In this document: in pieces, positions 1 through 10,091 of the stretch
How the letters are laid out: each line of letters starts with the position of its first letter
How positions within the stretch are numbered: position 1 is the stretch's first letter
NCBI RefSeq assembly: GCF_002951835.1
Contig: NZ_CP019448.1
Location: forward strand, 1,240,001 to 1,304,000
Direction of reading: 5' to 3'
Length of the DNA stretch: 64,000 nucleotides
Source of the DNA: Simonsiella muelleri ATCC 29453
GTDB taxonomy: Bacteria > Pseudomonadota > Gammaproteobacteria > Burkholderiales > Neisseriaceae
Made by a program: the position numbers and the translations under genes
The notes under the pieces: generated by a model
Database searches by the model: none
What the model was told of the DNA's origin: nothing
Seen by the model: only the letters and a program-made list of their open reading frames with translations

Positions 1-2174
1 TTTACCTCTGAAATCAAGAGTAAATCAATACGTGAAGTTTCTAAGTCAGCTCGTGCCACTTTGACTTGTACACGGTCGCCTACATCAAATCGCACGCCAC
101 TGCGTTCGCCTATCATCGCCATTAAATCTTCACGGTATTGGAAATAATCTTCGCCCAACTCTGATACGTGAATCATGCCATCAATATGCACATCGTCCAA
201 CGTAACGAATACCCCAAAATTGGTAATACGCGAAATTTTGCCACCAAAAACATCGCCGACTTTGTCGCGCATAAAATAGGTTTTTAGCCAATTTTCCACA
301 TCACGACTGGCTTCATCAGCACGGCGTTCGCAAAATGAACAATGTGCGCCTAACTCCTGCCAACTGCTTTCATCATACGTCTTTTTCGCCAAAATGGCTT
401 TAATTGCACGATGCACCAACAAATCAGGATAACGACGAATCGGTGAAGTGAAATGCGTATAATGCTCGTACGCCAAGCCAAAATGTCCTTCATTTTCAGG
501 TTCATAAACCGCTTGCTGCATGGAGCGCAACAACATAGATTGAATGATTTCACGGTCGGGACGGTCGGTAATTTGTGCGGCGAGTTCGCCATAATGTTTC
601 GGTTGAGGGTCATCGCCACCACCCAAACGCAGACCCAACAATGCCAATTGTTCGCGCAAAGTTGCCAATTTTTCGGGTGTTGGACCAGAGTGATTGCGAT
701 ATAACGCGTTATGTTGATGTTTTAACAAGAAATCTGCTGCACACACATTTGCTGCCAACATACATTCTTCAATTAATTTATGCGCATCATTGCGATGCAC
801 TTCTTCAATGCGTTCAATTTTGCCATTGTCATCAAAAATCATTTGTGTTTCAATGGTTTCAAATTCCATTGCGCCGCGTTTGAAACGTTTTTGCTGCAAA
901 ATTTGAAATAATTTGTACAACACGTTCAGGCAGCCTGAAAACTGATTTTCTGTTTTATTTTCAATCCATTGCCAAACTTGATTGTACGTCAAACGTCCAT
1001 GCGATTTCATGACTGCAGGATAAAACTCATACGATTTCACGTTGCCCGCGTACGTAATTGTCATGTCGCAGACCATGCAAAGCCGCTCCACATCAGGGTT
1101 TAGCGAACAAATACCATTGGACAATTTTTCAGGCAGCATGGGAATGACACGGCGCGGAAAATACACGCTGGTGGCGCGTTCTCGTGAATCAATATCAATT
1201 AAATCATGTGGTTGAACATAATGACTCACGTCTGCAATCGCCACCACCAAACGATAATTGCGCCCAATTTTTTCGGCGTAAACCGCGTCATCAAAATCAC
1301 GCGAAGTCTCGCCGTCAATCGTAACAAGCGGCAAATCACGCAAATCCACGCGGTTTTTGCGGTCGGTTGCGCGGACTTTGTCGGGAATTTTGTCCGCTGC
1401 TTTCAGGCAGCCTGTACTGAATTCGTGGGGCAATTTGTGTTTGCGTACAGCGATTTCAATTTCCATGCCACTATCGGCATAATCACCTAAAATTTCAGTA
1501 ATTTTTGCGACAGCAGGGCGATGATTTTCGGGATAACTTTCAATTTCTGCCACAATCACTTGTCCTGATTTGGGCTGAAGTTGTGCGACGCTATCGGGTT
1601 CTAAAATAACGTTTTGATGCAAGCGTTTGTCTTCGGGTTCAAGCACCGCCACGCCGCGTTCCAAATAAAATCGTCCGACAATGGATTTTTGTCCGCGTTC
1701 CACGATATCCAATACTTGAGCTTCGCGGCGACCGCGTTTATCCAAACCAGCAGGACGAACGGTAACGATATCGCCATTCATCACGCCACGCAATTGGCGT
1801 TCATACAGCACAAAATCCTTGTCGCCTGTGGTTTTGAGTGGAACGGCAAACGCGAAACCGTCTTTATGCATTTCCACGCGACATTTGACAATATCTAATT
1901 TTTCCGCCACACAGACCAAGTTTTTGCGATTAATCAAAATTTGCCCATCACGCGCCATTGCTTTGAGACGGCGTTCAAAAAATTCAAACTCCTCATCGGT
2001 AATGGATAATTTTTCGGCAAGCGTGGGGATTTTTTGTGGTACGCCAGCTTGTTCCAGCAATTCAATTATCCATTCACGGCTAGGCAATGGGTGGTCATAT
2101 TTTTGTTGTTCGCGTGTTAAATAAGGGTCTTTTTCACGTAAATTCAGTGTGTTGGTGTTTTTATTTTTAGCCAT
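1..2174 (-). CDS. rnr: Ribonuclease R (3' end beyond the window)
   Basis: RNase R (VacB) is a processive 3'-to-5' exoribonuclease that degrades structured RNA and takes part in rRNA and tRNA quality control. Reading from the ATG at 2172-2174 leftwards, the frame stays open for about 724 codons to the window edge, so the last part, probably the end of the S1 domain and the basic tail, is missing. The N-terminal part has cold-shock-like sequence (VEMHKDGFAFAVPL). The RNB catalytic core follows, with DIDSRERATSVYFPRRVIPM and the C-terminal core motif HFTSPIRRYPDLLVHR. The start of the S1 domain (FGVFVTLDDVHIDGMIH) lies at about 180-250. The gene is divergent from the tRNA-Leu gene. Identification is firm from motif order and length. 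Confidence 0.95.
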   Translation of the reverse strand, partial: MAKNKNTNTLNLREKDPYLTREQQKYDHPLPSREWIIELLEQAGVPQKIPTLAEKLSITDEEFEFFERRLKAMARDGQILINRKNLVCVAEKLDIVKCRVEMHKDGFAFAVPLKTTGDKDFVLYERQLRGVMNGDIVTVRPAGLDKRGRREAQVLDIVERGQKSIVGRFYLERGVAVLEPEDKRLHQNVILEPDSVAQLQPKSGQVIVAEIESYPENHRPAVAKITEILGDYADSGMEIEIAVRKHKLPHEFSTGCLKAADKIPDKVRATDRKNRVDLRDLPLVTIDGETSRDFDDAVYAEKIGRNYRLVVAIADVSHYVQPHDLIDIDSRERATSVYFPRRVIPMLPEKLSNGICSLNPDVERLCMVCDMTITYAGNVKSYEFYPAVMKSHGRLTYNQVWQWIENKTENQFSGCLNVLYKLFQILQQKRFKRGAMEFETIETQMIFDDNGKIERIEEVHRNDAHKLIEECMLAANVCAADFLLKHQHNALYRNHSGPTPEKLATLREQLALLGLRLGGGDDPQPKHYGELAAQITDRPDREIIQSMLLRSMQQAVYEPENEGHFGLAYEHYTHFTSPIRRYPDLLVHRAIKAILAKKTYDESSWQELGAHCSFCERRADEASRDVENWLKTYFMRDKVGDVFGGKISRITNFGVFVTLDDVHIDGMIHVSELGEDYFQYREDLMAMIGERSGVRFDVGDRVQVKVARADLETSRIDLLLISEV

Positions 2175-2259
2175 TCTTGACAATCCTTTTGTAGTATTTA
2201 TATAATGCTATTCCTTATCTGTATGCAATACTTTAACGCAAATATCGCATAAAAGCAAA

Positions 2260-2346
2260 GCCCAGATGGCGGAATTGGTAGACGCGCTAGTTTCAGGTAC
2301 TAGTATCCGTAAGGATGTGGAAGTTCGAGTCTTCTTCTGGGCACCA
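2260..2346 (+). tRNA. tRNA-Leu (anticodon CAG)
   Basis: An 87-nt cloverleaf including an encoded CCA end. The acceptor stem pairs GCCCAGA with TCTGGGC. The D-arm carries GGCGGAATTGGTAGACGC. The anticodon stem CTAGT/ACTAG encloses the loop TTCAGGT with anticodon CAG. There is a long variable arm (TATCCGTAAGGATGT), as expected for a class II leucine tRNA, and the T-loop is TTCGAGT. Confidence 0.95.
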
Positions 2347-2353
2347 AATTCAG

Positions 2354-2385
2354 AAAAAGCAGCCTTTTTAGGTTGCTTTTTTTCG
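2354..2385 (+). terminator. Rho-independent terminator after tRNA-Leu
   Basis: An inverted repeat AAAGCAGCC/GGTTGCTTT followed by a T run lies 8 bp after the tRNA CCA end. It should end the tRNA transcript. Confidence 0.75.
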
Positions 2386-2528
2386 TAAACAAAAACCTTT
2401 GTAACACCCAATCTTCGGTGTATTTCTTCGCGATTCGCTTCTCTAGTATTTAAAAATATTTTAATTATCTGAACATTATTTGATGTTATTGCTTTAAATT
2501 GCGCTCATCATCTAAGGTTTTGTAAAGG

Positions 2529-2574
2529 TTTCAGGCTGCCTGAAAGTTTTGTGTATTGTAAGGCAGCCTGAAAC
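2529..2574. repeat. Inverted pair of uptake-type words (DUS)
   Basis: TTTCAGGCTGCCTGAAA and AGGCAGCCTGAAA face each other in the gap before gatA. This word recurs throughout the window and identifies the DNA-uptake dialect. The roughly 390-bp gap 2347-2740 otherwise holds only the tRNA terminator and a likely gatA promoter. I see no gene in it. Confidence 0.8.
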
Positions 2575-2630
2575 ATGAGTAAAATTCGTCTTCTAAACAA
2601 TTTTTTGATGATATGAGTAATCAAGTGGCG

Positions 2631-2658
2631 GTTCACGCAAAAATCAAAATGCTATAAT
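2631..2658 (+). promoter_or_regulatory. Possible gatA promoter
   Basis: A good -10 box, TATAAT, is at 2653-2658. The best -35 candidate (TTCACG) sits with only about 15 bp of spacing, so the -10 is convincing and the -35 weak. A variant uptake word (AGGTAGCCTGAA) follows directly. Confidence 0.4.
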
Positions 2659-2740
2659 TTTCAGGTAGCCTGAAAAAAACACGTACCCAGCGAAAGAAAT
2701 TAAACTCATCTATTTTTACTTTAAAAACAGAAAGCAACTC

Positions 2741-4189
2741 ATGCCAAATTATACCCTCAAACAAGCCAGCAACTTGCTGCAATCTAAACAAATCTCTGCC
2801 GTTGAACTTGCCAACGAGTACCTAACCGCCATCAACGCGCAAAATCCAGCCATCAATGGCTACATTACGCTGGATACCGATAAAACCCTAGCAGCAGCAG
2901 CTCAAGCCGATGCGCAAATTGCAGCAGGCAACGCCACCGCATTAACAGGTGTACCGATTGCGTTCAAAGATATTTTTTGCCACACAGGTTGGCGCACCGC
3001 TTGCGCATCAAAAATGTTGGATAATTTTGTTGCGCCCTACACCGCAACCGTTGTGCAAAATTTGTTAGACGCAGGCATGGTAACGCTTGGTCGTACCAAT
3101 ATGGACGAATTCGCAATGGGTTCAACCAACGAAAATTCATATTATGGCGCAGCAAAAAATCCATTTAATCATCATCATGTAACAGGCGGCTCTTCGGGTG
3201 GGTCGGCAGTAGTTGTGGCTGCACGCCTTGCACCTGTGGCATTGGGGTCGGATACAGGCGGCTCAATTCGCCAACCTGCATCACATTGTGGCATCACAGG
3301 CTTGAAACCGACTTACGGCGTAGTGTCGCGCTTTGGCATGATTGCTTACGCCTCCAGCTTTGACCAAGCCGGACCAATGGCACAAACAGCCGAAGATTGC
3401 GCGATTTTGCTCAACACAATGGCGAGTTTTGATGAACGTGATTCCACCAGTTTGGAGCGCGAACGAGAAGATTTTACGCGCGATTTAAATCAGCCACTCA
3501 AAGGCTTAAAAATTGGCTTGCCCAAAGAATATTTTACGCCAAACAACAGCGCAGACGTTCAGGCAGCCTTGCAAAACGCAATGGATTTACTAAAACAACA
3601 AGGCGCACAATTGGTAGAAGTTTCTCTGCCGCAAACTGAATTATCCATTCCAGCGTATTATGTTTTAGCGTCAGCCGAAGCCAGTACCAACTTATCGCGT
3701 TACGATGGCGTCCGCTACGGACACCGCGCCAAAGAATTCGCCAATCTAGACGAAATGTACAGCAACACCCGCGCCGAAGGTTTTGGTAGCGAAGTCAAAC
3801 GCCGTATTATGATTGGTACTTATGTGTTGTCGCACGGTTACTACGATGCGTATTATTTAAAAGCACAAAAATTGCGCCGACTCGTGGCAAACGATTTTCA
3901 GGCAGCCTTTAAACAATGCGACATCATTTTAGCACCCAATGCGCCAACTTCTGCTCCAGAATTAAACAGCCTAAATCAAGACCCTGTACAAGCTTATTTG
4001 TCAGATATTTACACGATTGCCGTGAATTTGGCGGGTTTGCCGGCGTTGAGTTTACCTGCGGGTTTGGGCGCGGACGGTTTGCCGATTGGCGTGCAACTGA
4101 TTGGTAATTATTTCAGTGAAGCGAAAATTTTAGGCGCGGCGCACCAAATGCAGCTGAACAGCGATTGGCATACCAAAACACCTGTGTAA
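2741..4189 (+). CDS. gatA: Aspartyl/glutamyl-tRNA amidotransferase subunit A
   Basis: GatA is the amidase subunit of GatCAB. It releases ammonia from glutamine to convert Glu-tRNA(Gln) or Asp-tRNA(Asn) to the amidated forms in the cytoplasm. The 482-residue protein has normal length and the amidase-signature triad: Lys76 (GVPIAFKD), Ser151 in TGGSSGGSA and Ser175 in SDTGGSIRQPA, with the spacing of known GatA proteins. The partner subunits are not adjacent. Two unrelated genes separate it from gatB (6934), and gatC lies on the other strand at 11884-12174. A DUS follows the stop codon. Confidence 0.97.
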   Translation: MPNYTLKQASNLLQSKQISAVELANEYLTAINAQNPAINGYITLDTDKTLAAAAQADAQIAAGNATALTGVPIAFKDIFCHTGWRTACASKMLDNFVAPYTATVVQNLLDAGMVTLGRTNMDEFAMGSTNENSYYGAAKNPFNHHHVTGGSSGGSAVVVAARLAPVALGSDTGGSIRQPASHCGITGLKPTYGVVSRFGMIAYASSFDQAGPMAQTAEDCAILLNTMASFDERDSTSLEREREDFTRDLNQPLKGLKIGLPKEYFTPNNSADVQAALQNAMDLLKQQGAQLVEVSLPQTELSIPAYYVLASAEASTNLSRYDGVRYGHRAKEFANLDEMYSNTRAEGFGSEVKRRIMIGTYVLSHGYYDAYYLKAQKLRRLVANDFQAAFKQCDIILAPNAPTSAPELNSLNQDPVQAYLSDIYTIAVNLAGLPALSLPAGLGADGLPIGVQLIGNYFSEAKILGAAHQMQLNSDWHTKTPV

Positions 4190-4222
4190 TTTTTCAGGCA
4201 GCCTGAATGAAAGGAAATCATT

Positions 4223-6163
4223 ATGGCAACGTGTATTCCCAGTATTAATCAGCTAGAAAGTTATTTAGATAATGCTGCTGAACGCCGTGTTGCGAAGTTT
4301 TTAGATAAACATTTGGGAGATGAATGTATCGTTTGGTGCAATATCCCGATGAATAAAAAACATCGTTATGCTGATTTTTTGGTTTTGATACCTCAAATGG
4401 GTTTATTGTGTTTAGAAGTGAAAGACTGGCATTTAAAAACCATTGGGGCATTAAATAAAAATAAATGCACACTTAATGTTGATGAGCAGATTATCCAAAA
4501 AGTGTCGCCTCTGATTCAGGCGCGAACATATATTAATAATGTGGTTCGTGAATTGGAAAAAGACGCTGTCTTGCAGCAAAAAGAAGGGGAATACGCTGGT
4601 AATCTTGTTGTGCCTTATGCTTATGGTACGATTTTCACGCATTTTTCGCGTGGACAATTGCGACAAAAATTGCAGCAAGAAAACGCAGAAATAAGCGATT
4701 GGGATAATATTTTCCCGTATGAATTGGTGATGTATCAAGATGATTTAGCTTATGGTATGCCTTCACAGGAAGTGAAAAATCGCTTAGCGAGAATGTTTAT
4801 TAATTCATTTCCTTGTCATTTAAATCGTGAGCAAATTGACCGCATTCGTTGGCATTTGTTCCCTGAAATTCGGATTAGTACGCCTGTACAACAAGATTTG
4901 TTTGCCGAGAAAAATGAGCAGCCTGAAAATCATCAAAATGATAAAACAACCGATATTCCTAGTGTCAAACCCATTACTCAAATTCCAGAGATTGTTAAAG
5001 TAATGGATATGCAGCAGGAATTAATTGCGCGCATGATGGGCGACGGGCATCGTGTGATTCATGGTGTGGCAGGCTCTGGCAAGACGTTAATTTTAGGTTT
5101 GCGGGCACAGATTTTGGCAGAACGGACCAATAAGCCTATTTTGATTTTGTGTTACAACATTACACTGGCAGCTAAATTGCGTGTACTGATGCAAGAACGA
5201 GGTTTATCTGAATGTGTAAAGGTTCATCATTTTCATGGCTGGTGTGGGCATTTGGTTAAACAATTTGGTATTCAATACAATGCTGAAGAACAGCAATTGG
5301 AAGGCTTTGAAAAGCCTGTTTATGCTGTGTTACGCGCGGTGGCAAATGGCAGTATTCCTAAAGAACAATATGGCGCAATTTTGATTGATGAAGGTCATGA
5401 TTTTGAAGCAGATTGGCTGCGTTTAATCGTTCAAATGCTGGATAAATCAGAAAATCATTTGTTGTTGCTTTATGATGATGCGCAGTCTATTTATCCGCAT
5501 CAAGCTGGGCAAAAAGGGATCAAATTTAGTTTGTCTAGTGTAGGAATTGAAGCGCGGGGACGGACAGTAAAATTAGCCAATAATTATCGTAATACAAAAC
5601 AAATCATTGGTTTTGCGCATATTTTTGCACAGCAAAATCTGGCAGAGCGCGAAAGTGATGAAGACAATATACCAACGGTTGAACCCTGTGCAGTAGGGGC
5701 AGATGGCTATTCACCGTTTATTAAAATGTGCCAAAACTGGCAAGATGAATTGGCTTATTTGGAACGCTGCCTGAAAAAATGGCAGCAAGAAAATATTTCA
5801 CTTAACGAAATTGCGATTATTTGTGCCAATAAATATCAGTGTAAAGATGTATGTAATATTTTGAATCGTTTGGGTTTAGCGCATTGGGCGTTGCAGGAAT
5901 CCAGTGTTCGTAAGCAGTATAATCCTCGTCATGATAAAATTGCAGTGCTTGCAATTCCCAGTAGCAAGGGGTTGGAGTTTTCGCGTGTATTGTTGATGGG
6001 AACGGAAACTTTGATTGCTCATCATGATGACCCAACGCGGTTGATTTATGTAGCGATGACGCGTGCTCAATCGCATTTGATTATGACGCTATCTGGTAAT
6101 AATGCAGTTGTGGAACACATACAAAATAGTTTTAATGCGTGGAAAGCTGTTCAGGCTGCCTGA
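4223..6163 (+). CDS. NERD-domain nuclease/UvrD-like helicase
   Basis: A 646-residue protein with two parts. Residues about 15-125 resemble the NERD nuclease-related domain (AERRVAKFL, YADFLVLIPQMGLLCLEVKD). Residues about 265-640 form a superfamily 1 helicase core: Walker A in HGVAGSGKTLIL, Walker B-like ILIDEGHDFE, a Q/R motif LANNYRNTKQI, and motif VI in LIYVAMTRAQSHLIM. It probably acts on damaged or foreign DNA. The NERD-helicase family is widespread but its role is not well defined. It starts 33 bp after gatA with AAAGGAAATC as ribosome binding site, so it may be co-transcribed with gatA. A defence role is possible but not shown. Confidence 0.85.
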   Translation: MATCIPSINQLESYLDNAAERRVAKFLDKHLGDECIVWCNIPMNKKHRYADFLVLIPQMGLLCLEVKDWHLKTIGALNKNKCTLNVDEQIIQKVSPLIQARTYINNVVRELEKDAVLQQKEGEYAGNLVVPYAYGTIFTHFSRGQLRQKLQQENAEISDWDNIFPYELVMYQDDLAYGMPSQEVKNRLARMFINSFPCHLNREQIDRIRWHLFPEIRISTPVQQDLFAEKNEQPENHQNDKTTDIPSVKPITQIPEIVKVMDMQQELIARMMGDGHRVIHGVAGSGKTLILGLRAQILAERTNKPILILCYNITLAAKLRVLMQERGLSECVKVHHFHGWCGHLVKQFGIQYNAEEQQLEGFEKPVYAVLRAVANGSIPKEQYGAILIDEGHDFEADWLRLIVQMLDKSENHLLLLYDDAQSIYPHQAGQKGIKFSLSSVGIEARGRTVKLANNYRNTKQIIGFAHIFAQQNLAERESDEDNIPTVEPCAVGADGYSPFIKMCQNWQDELAYLERCLKKWQQENISLNEIAIICANKYQCKDVCNILNRLGLAHWALQESSVRKQYNPRHDKIAVLAIPSSKGLEFSRVLLMGTETLIAHHDDPTRLIYVAMTRAQSHLIMTLSGNNAVVEHIQNSFNAWKAVQAA

Positions 6164-6175
6164 AATTTGTAAAAC

Positions 6176-6811
6176 ATGAAGACAATCTATCTTATTCGAC
6201 ACGCCCAAAGTGTGGTTAATGCAGGGGATGATACCGAGGTCGTAACTTATGCCAATGCCGATATTCCGATTACTGAATTGGGGCAACAACAGGCAGAACA
6301 ATTGGCAATTTGGTTAATGGAACATGTTGAAAATGTAAAAGAAATTTTTGTTTCACCCTATTTGCGGACACAGCAAACTGCTGCGCCTTATGTGCAAAAG
6401 ATGCAGTTATTGCCCACAGTTTTAGATGATTTGCATGAGTTTAATTATTTATCTTTTTCCAAGATTAAGGGTAAAACATTTCAGGAATTAAGAAATCAAG
6501 CTCAATGTTATTGGGCAACTAATGATACAAATTTTAGAGATGGTGAAGATTGTGATAGTTTTGCTTCATTTTTCAATAGAATCAATCATATTCGTGAATA
6601 TTTTCTAGAAAAAACTGATGGAGTATATGTAGTATATGGGCATGGTTTTTGGATAGGTGTGTTGTTATGGCAACTATTGGGGCGATATTCGGATGAATTG
6701 GATATGCAAAAATTTCGTGAATTTGAATTATTGATTCGTCCCAAAAATACTGATGTATTTGTATGGCAAATAGATGCGCATATAGAAAGTATTGCTAAGA
6801 TTAGGAAATAA
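6176..6811 (+). CDS. Histidine phosphatase family protein
   Basis: A 211-residue cytoplasmic protein of the phosphoglycerate mutase-like superfamily. The N-terminal IYLIRHAQSVVNAG contains the catalytic RH pair (RHA instead of the usual RHG). EIFVSPYLRTQQTA supplies the second phosphate-pocket arginine, and VYVVYGHGFWIG the C-terminal catalytic His. The substrate cannot be read from sequence. It starts 12 bp after the helicase gene and is very likely in the same transcript. The following 122 bp before gatB is AT-rich with no recognisable gene. Confidence 0.8.
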   Translation: MKTIYLIRHAQSVVNAGDDTEVVTYANADIPITELGQQQAEQLAIWLMEHVENVKEIFVSPYLRTQQTAAPYVQKMQLLPTVLDDLHEFNYLSFSKIKGKTFQELRNQAQCYWATNDTNFRDGEDCDSFASFFNRINHIREYFLEKTDGVYVVYGHGFWIGVLLWQLLGRYSDELDMQKFREFELLIRPKNTDVFVWQIDAHIESIAKIRK

Positions 6812-6933
6812 TATTTTTGCTTGAATGAGATAGTGATATTGCTAGATTATTCACTACTGTAGAAGCTGTAATTTTTGTATTACATTCAACTAAAATTATT
6901 TTAAAAAATTTAAACTGTTAGAAAGATTAAATC

Positions 6934-8364
6934 ATGACTTGGGAAACCGTAATCGGACTAGAAATTCACGTCCAACTCAATACCAAATCCAAAATTTTTA
7001 GCGGTGCATCAACGGCGTTTGGTGCAGAACCAAACGCACACGCCAGCGTGGTGGAATGCGCTTTGCCGGGTGTGTTGCCTGTGATGAATCGTGAAGTGGT
7101 GGAAAAAGCGATTAAATTGGGTTTAGCACTGAATGCGAAAATCAATCAAAAAAATGTGTTTGACCGAAAAAACTATTTTTATCCAGATTTGCCCAAAGGT
7201 TATCAAATCAGTCAGTTAGATTTGCCTATTGTGGAACACGGAAAATTAGATATTGTTGTGGGCGATGAAGTCAAAACCATCAACGTAACCCGCGCTCACA
7301 TGGAAGAAGACGCAGGCAAATCAGTACACGAGGGCTTGAACGGCGCAACAGGCATTGATTTAAACCGCGCTGGCACACCATTGCTGGAAGTGGTGTCCGA
7401 ACCTGAAATGCGTTCGGCAGCAGAAGCGGTGGCGTATGCGAAAGCTTTGCACGGCTTGGTCACTTGGCTGGATATTTGCGATGGCAATATGGCGGAGGGT
7501 TCGTTCCGCGTGGACGCGAATGTTTCTGTTCGTCCGAAAGGTCAAGCAGAATTTGGTACGCGCCGCGAAATCAAAAACTTAAATTCTTTCCGTTTCTTGG
7601 AACAAGCCATTAATTATGAAGTAGACGCGCAGATTGAAATTTTGGAAGATGGTGGCAAAGTCCAACAAGCGACCATGTTGTTTGACCCTGAAAAAGGCGA
7701 AACGCGTGTGATGCGTTTGAAAGAAGATGCGCACGATTACCGCTATTTCCCTGACCCTGATTTGTTGCCTGTCATCATTTCTGACGAGCAATTAAATAAA
7801 GCACGTTCGCAAATGCCTGAATTACCAAAAGAAATGGCGGCACGTTTTGTCAATGAATTTGGTGTGAGTGAATACGATGCGCGTTTGCTGACGGGTTCGC
7901 GTTTTCAGGCTGCCTTTTTTGAAGAAGCCGCAAAATCCAGCAATCAAGGCAAATTAGTTGCCAACTGGATGAATGGCGAATTGGCAGCAACCTTAAACAA
8001 AGACGGCTTGGAATTGGCGCAAAGCCCAATTACTGCACCAAGATTAGCGGCGTTAGTTGACAAAATTGCGGACGGCACGTTGAGCAGCAAATTGGCGAAA
8101 AAAGCTTTTGAAGCGATGTGGGCAGAACCCAATAGCACAATTGAACAAATTATTGAGAAACATGGTTTGGTGCAAATTACCGACACAGGCGCGATTGAAG
8201 CGATGGTGGACGAAGTACTCGCCAACAATGCCAAAGCCGTTGAGCAATATAAATCGGGTAACGAAAAAGCCTTGAATGCGATTGTCGGTCAAGTGATGAA
8301 AGCGTCCAAAGGCAAAGCCAATCCAACTGCCGTACAGGATTTGGTTAAAGCGAAATTGGCGTAA
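6934..8364 (+). CDS. gatB: Aspartyl/glutamyl-tRNA amidotransferase subunit B
   Basis: GatB is the tRNA-binding kinase-like subunit of GatCAB. It phosphorylates the misacylated Glu or Asp and then transfers the ammonia made by GatA. The 476-residue protein has the diagnostic start ETVIGLEIHVQLNTKSKIF and the motifs FYPDLPKGYQISQ, RAHMEEDAGKS and GTRREIKNLNSFRFLE. The C-terminal YqeY-like domain is intact. Length is normal. A DUS sits between it and purH. Confidence 0.97.
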   Translation: MTWETVIGLEIHVQLNTKSKIFSGASTAFGAEPNAHASVVECALPGVLPVMNREVVEKAIKLGLALNAKINQKNVFDRKNYFYPDLPKGYQISQLDLPIVEHGKLDIVVGDEVKTINVTRAHMEEDAGKSVHEGLNGATGIDLNRAGTPLLEVVSEPEMRSAAEAVAYAKALHGLVTWLDICDGNMAEGSFRVDANVSVRPKGQAEFGTRREIKNLNSFRFLEQAINYEVDAQIEILEDGGKVQQATMLFDPEKGETRVMRLKEDAHDYRYFPDPDLLPVIISDEQLNKARSQMPELPKEMAARFVNEFGVSEYDARLLTGSRFQAAFFEEAAKSSNQGKLVANWMNGELAATLNKDGLELAQSPITAPRLAALVDKIADGTLSSKLAKKAFEAMWAEPNSTIEQIIEKHGLVQITDTGAIEAMVDEVLANNAKAVEQYKSGNEKALNAIVGQVMKASKGKANPTAVQDLVKAKLA

Positions 8365-8426
8365 ACTTTTTCAGGCTGCCTGAAAACTTTTATTTTTACC
8401 TGACCTGTTGTTTTTAAGGAATCAAA

Positions 8427-10007
8427 ATGACTCAAATTAAACGAGCTTTAATCAGTTTGTCTGACAAATCGGGCGCGGTGGCGTTTGCTCGTGCTTTGCA
8501 CGAATTGGGCGTGGAAATTTTGTCCACGGGGGGAACGGCCAAATTATTGGCAGATGCTGACATTCCTGTGATTGAAGTCGCTGATTATACAGGATTTCCT
8601 GAAATGTTAGATGGGCGTGTGAAAACCTTGCACCCCAAAATTCATGGCGGTATTTTAGGTCGCCGCGATTTGGACGAACACGTTGCGAAAATGCAAGAAC
8701 ACAACATCGGCAACATTGATTTAGTGTGCGTTAATTTGTATCCATTCGCAGCAACCATCGCTAAACCCAGTTGCACTTTGGAAGATGCCATTGAAAATAT
8801 TGATATTGGTGGGCCAACTATGGTGCGTTCTGCGGCGAAAAACTGGAAACACGTTGCGATTGTTACCGATAATGCGGATTTTGATGCGATTATTGCGGAA
8901 TTAAAACAAAATTCAGGCAGCCTGAATGACAAAACACGTTTCAATTTGTCGCGCAAAGCATTCAGCCATACTGCACAATATGACGGCATGATTTCCAATT
9001 ATTTAACCAGCGTGTCAGATGAAAAATTAGAGGGCGAGCCTGTTATTGGTACGTTCCCAGAACAAGTGAACCAAAGTTGGGTTAAAGTTCAAGAAATGCG
9101 TTATGGTGAAAATCCACATCAACAAGCCGCTTTTTACCGTGATATTTACCCAGCTGCAGGCAGCTTGTCTGCATATAAACAATTACAAGGTAAGGAATTA
9201 TCTTACAACAACATCGCGGATTCTGATGCAGCTTGGGAAACGGTGAAATCATTTGAACAAACCGCTTGCGTGATTGTGAAACACGCCAATCCTTGCGGTG
9301 TAGCAGTGGCAGACAATACTTTAAACGCATATCAATTGGCTTACGCAACCGACACCACCAGTGCGTTTGGGGGCATTATTGCGTTTAACCGCGAAGTGGA
9401 CGGCGCAACCGCCAAACAAATGACCGACAATCAATTTATGGAAGTGGTTATTGCACCGAAATTTACTGCCGAAGCGTTAGAAATTTTGGCTAGTAAGAAA
9501 AATGTTCGTGTATTGGAAATTCCGTTGACAGTAGGCGCGAATCGCTTTGAATTGAAGCGTGTGGGTGGTGGTTTATTGGTACAAACACCTGATATTCATC
9601 AATTAAATCGTACGGATTTGAAAGTGGTTTCCAAACGCCAACCAACCGAACAAGAATGGCATGATTTGATGTTTGTTTGGAATGTGGCAAAATTTGTGAA
9701 ATCCAATGCGATTGTGTTTGGTAAAGACGGTCAAACTTACGGTATCGGAGCGGGTCAAATGAGCCGTGTGGACAGCACCCGAATTGCCGCGCGTAAAGCC
9801 CAAGATGCGGGTTTGGATTTGAATGGCGCGTGCGCGGCTTCGGACGCATTTTTTCCATTCCGCGATGGCGTTGATGTGATTGCAGAACAAGGCATTAAAG
9901 CGATTATTCACCCCGCAGGTTCTATGCGTGATGAAGAAGTATTTGCGGCGGCTGATGAGCATGGGATTGCGATGGTGGTAACGGGGATTCGTCATTTCCG
10001 CCACTAA
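8427..10007 (+). CDS. purH: Bifunctional AICAR transformylase/IMP cyclohydrolase
   Basis: PurH performs the last two steps of IMP synthesis. The IMP cyclohydrolase (MGS-like) domain occupies roughly residues 1-200 (ALISLSDKSG, LSTGGTAKLL, GRVKTLHPKIHGG). The AICAR formyltransferase domain follows (EMRYGENPHQ, VIVKHANPCGVA with the catalytic Lys-His pair, SDAFFPFRDGVD). The length of 526 residues is typical. There is no sign of damage. The gene ends before an inverted DUS pair that should terminate transcription. Confidence 0.97.
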   Translation: MTQIKRALISLSDKSGAVAFARALHELGVEILSTGGTAKLLADADIPVIEVADYTGFPEMLDGRVKTLHPKIHGGILGRRDLDEHVAKMQEHNIGNIDLVCVNLYPFAATIAKPSCTLEDAIENIDIGGPTMVRSAAKNWKHVAIVTDNADFDAIIAELKQNSGSLNDKTRFNLSRKAFSHTAQYDGMISNYLTSVSDEKLEGEPVIGTFPEQVNQSWVKVQEMRYGENPHQQAAFYRDIYPAAGSLSAYKQLQGKELSYNNIADSDAAWETVKSFEQTACVIVKHANPCGVAVADNTLNAYQLAYATDTTSAFGGIIAFNREVDGATAKQMTDNQFMEVVIAPKFTAEALEILASKKNVRVLEIPLTVGANRFELKRVGGGLLVQTPDIHQLNRTDLKVVSKRQPTEQEWHDLMFVWNVAKFVKSNAIVFGKDGQTYGIGAGQMSRVDSTRIAARKAQDAGLDLNGACAASDAFFPFRDGVDVIAEQGIKAIIHPAGSMRDEEVFAAADEHGIAMVVTGIRHFRH

Positions 10008-10031
10008 TTGATTATTGTGATATAAAAATGG

Positions 10032-10070
10032 TTTCAGGCAGCCTGAAAGTAAGCTTCAGGCTGCCTGAAC
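10032..10070. terminator. Inverted DUS pair between convergent genes
   Basis: TTTCAGGCAGCCTGAAA and TTCAGGCTGCCTGAA are a few bases apart, between the stop codons of purH and the convergent lipoprotein gene. Such pairs form stable hairpins and probably serve as a two-way terminator. Confidence 0.6.
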
Positions 10071-10091
10071 ATATTTAATCCAATTATCGCA

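Noticed and set aside
9490..10004. Long minus-strand frames opposite purH
   Set aside because: Antisense shadows of a clearly conserved enzyme.
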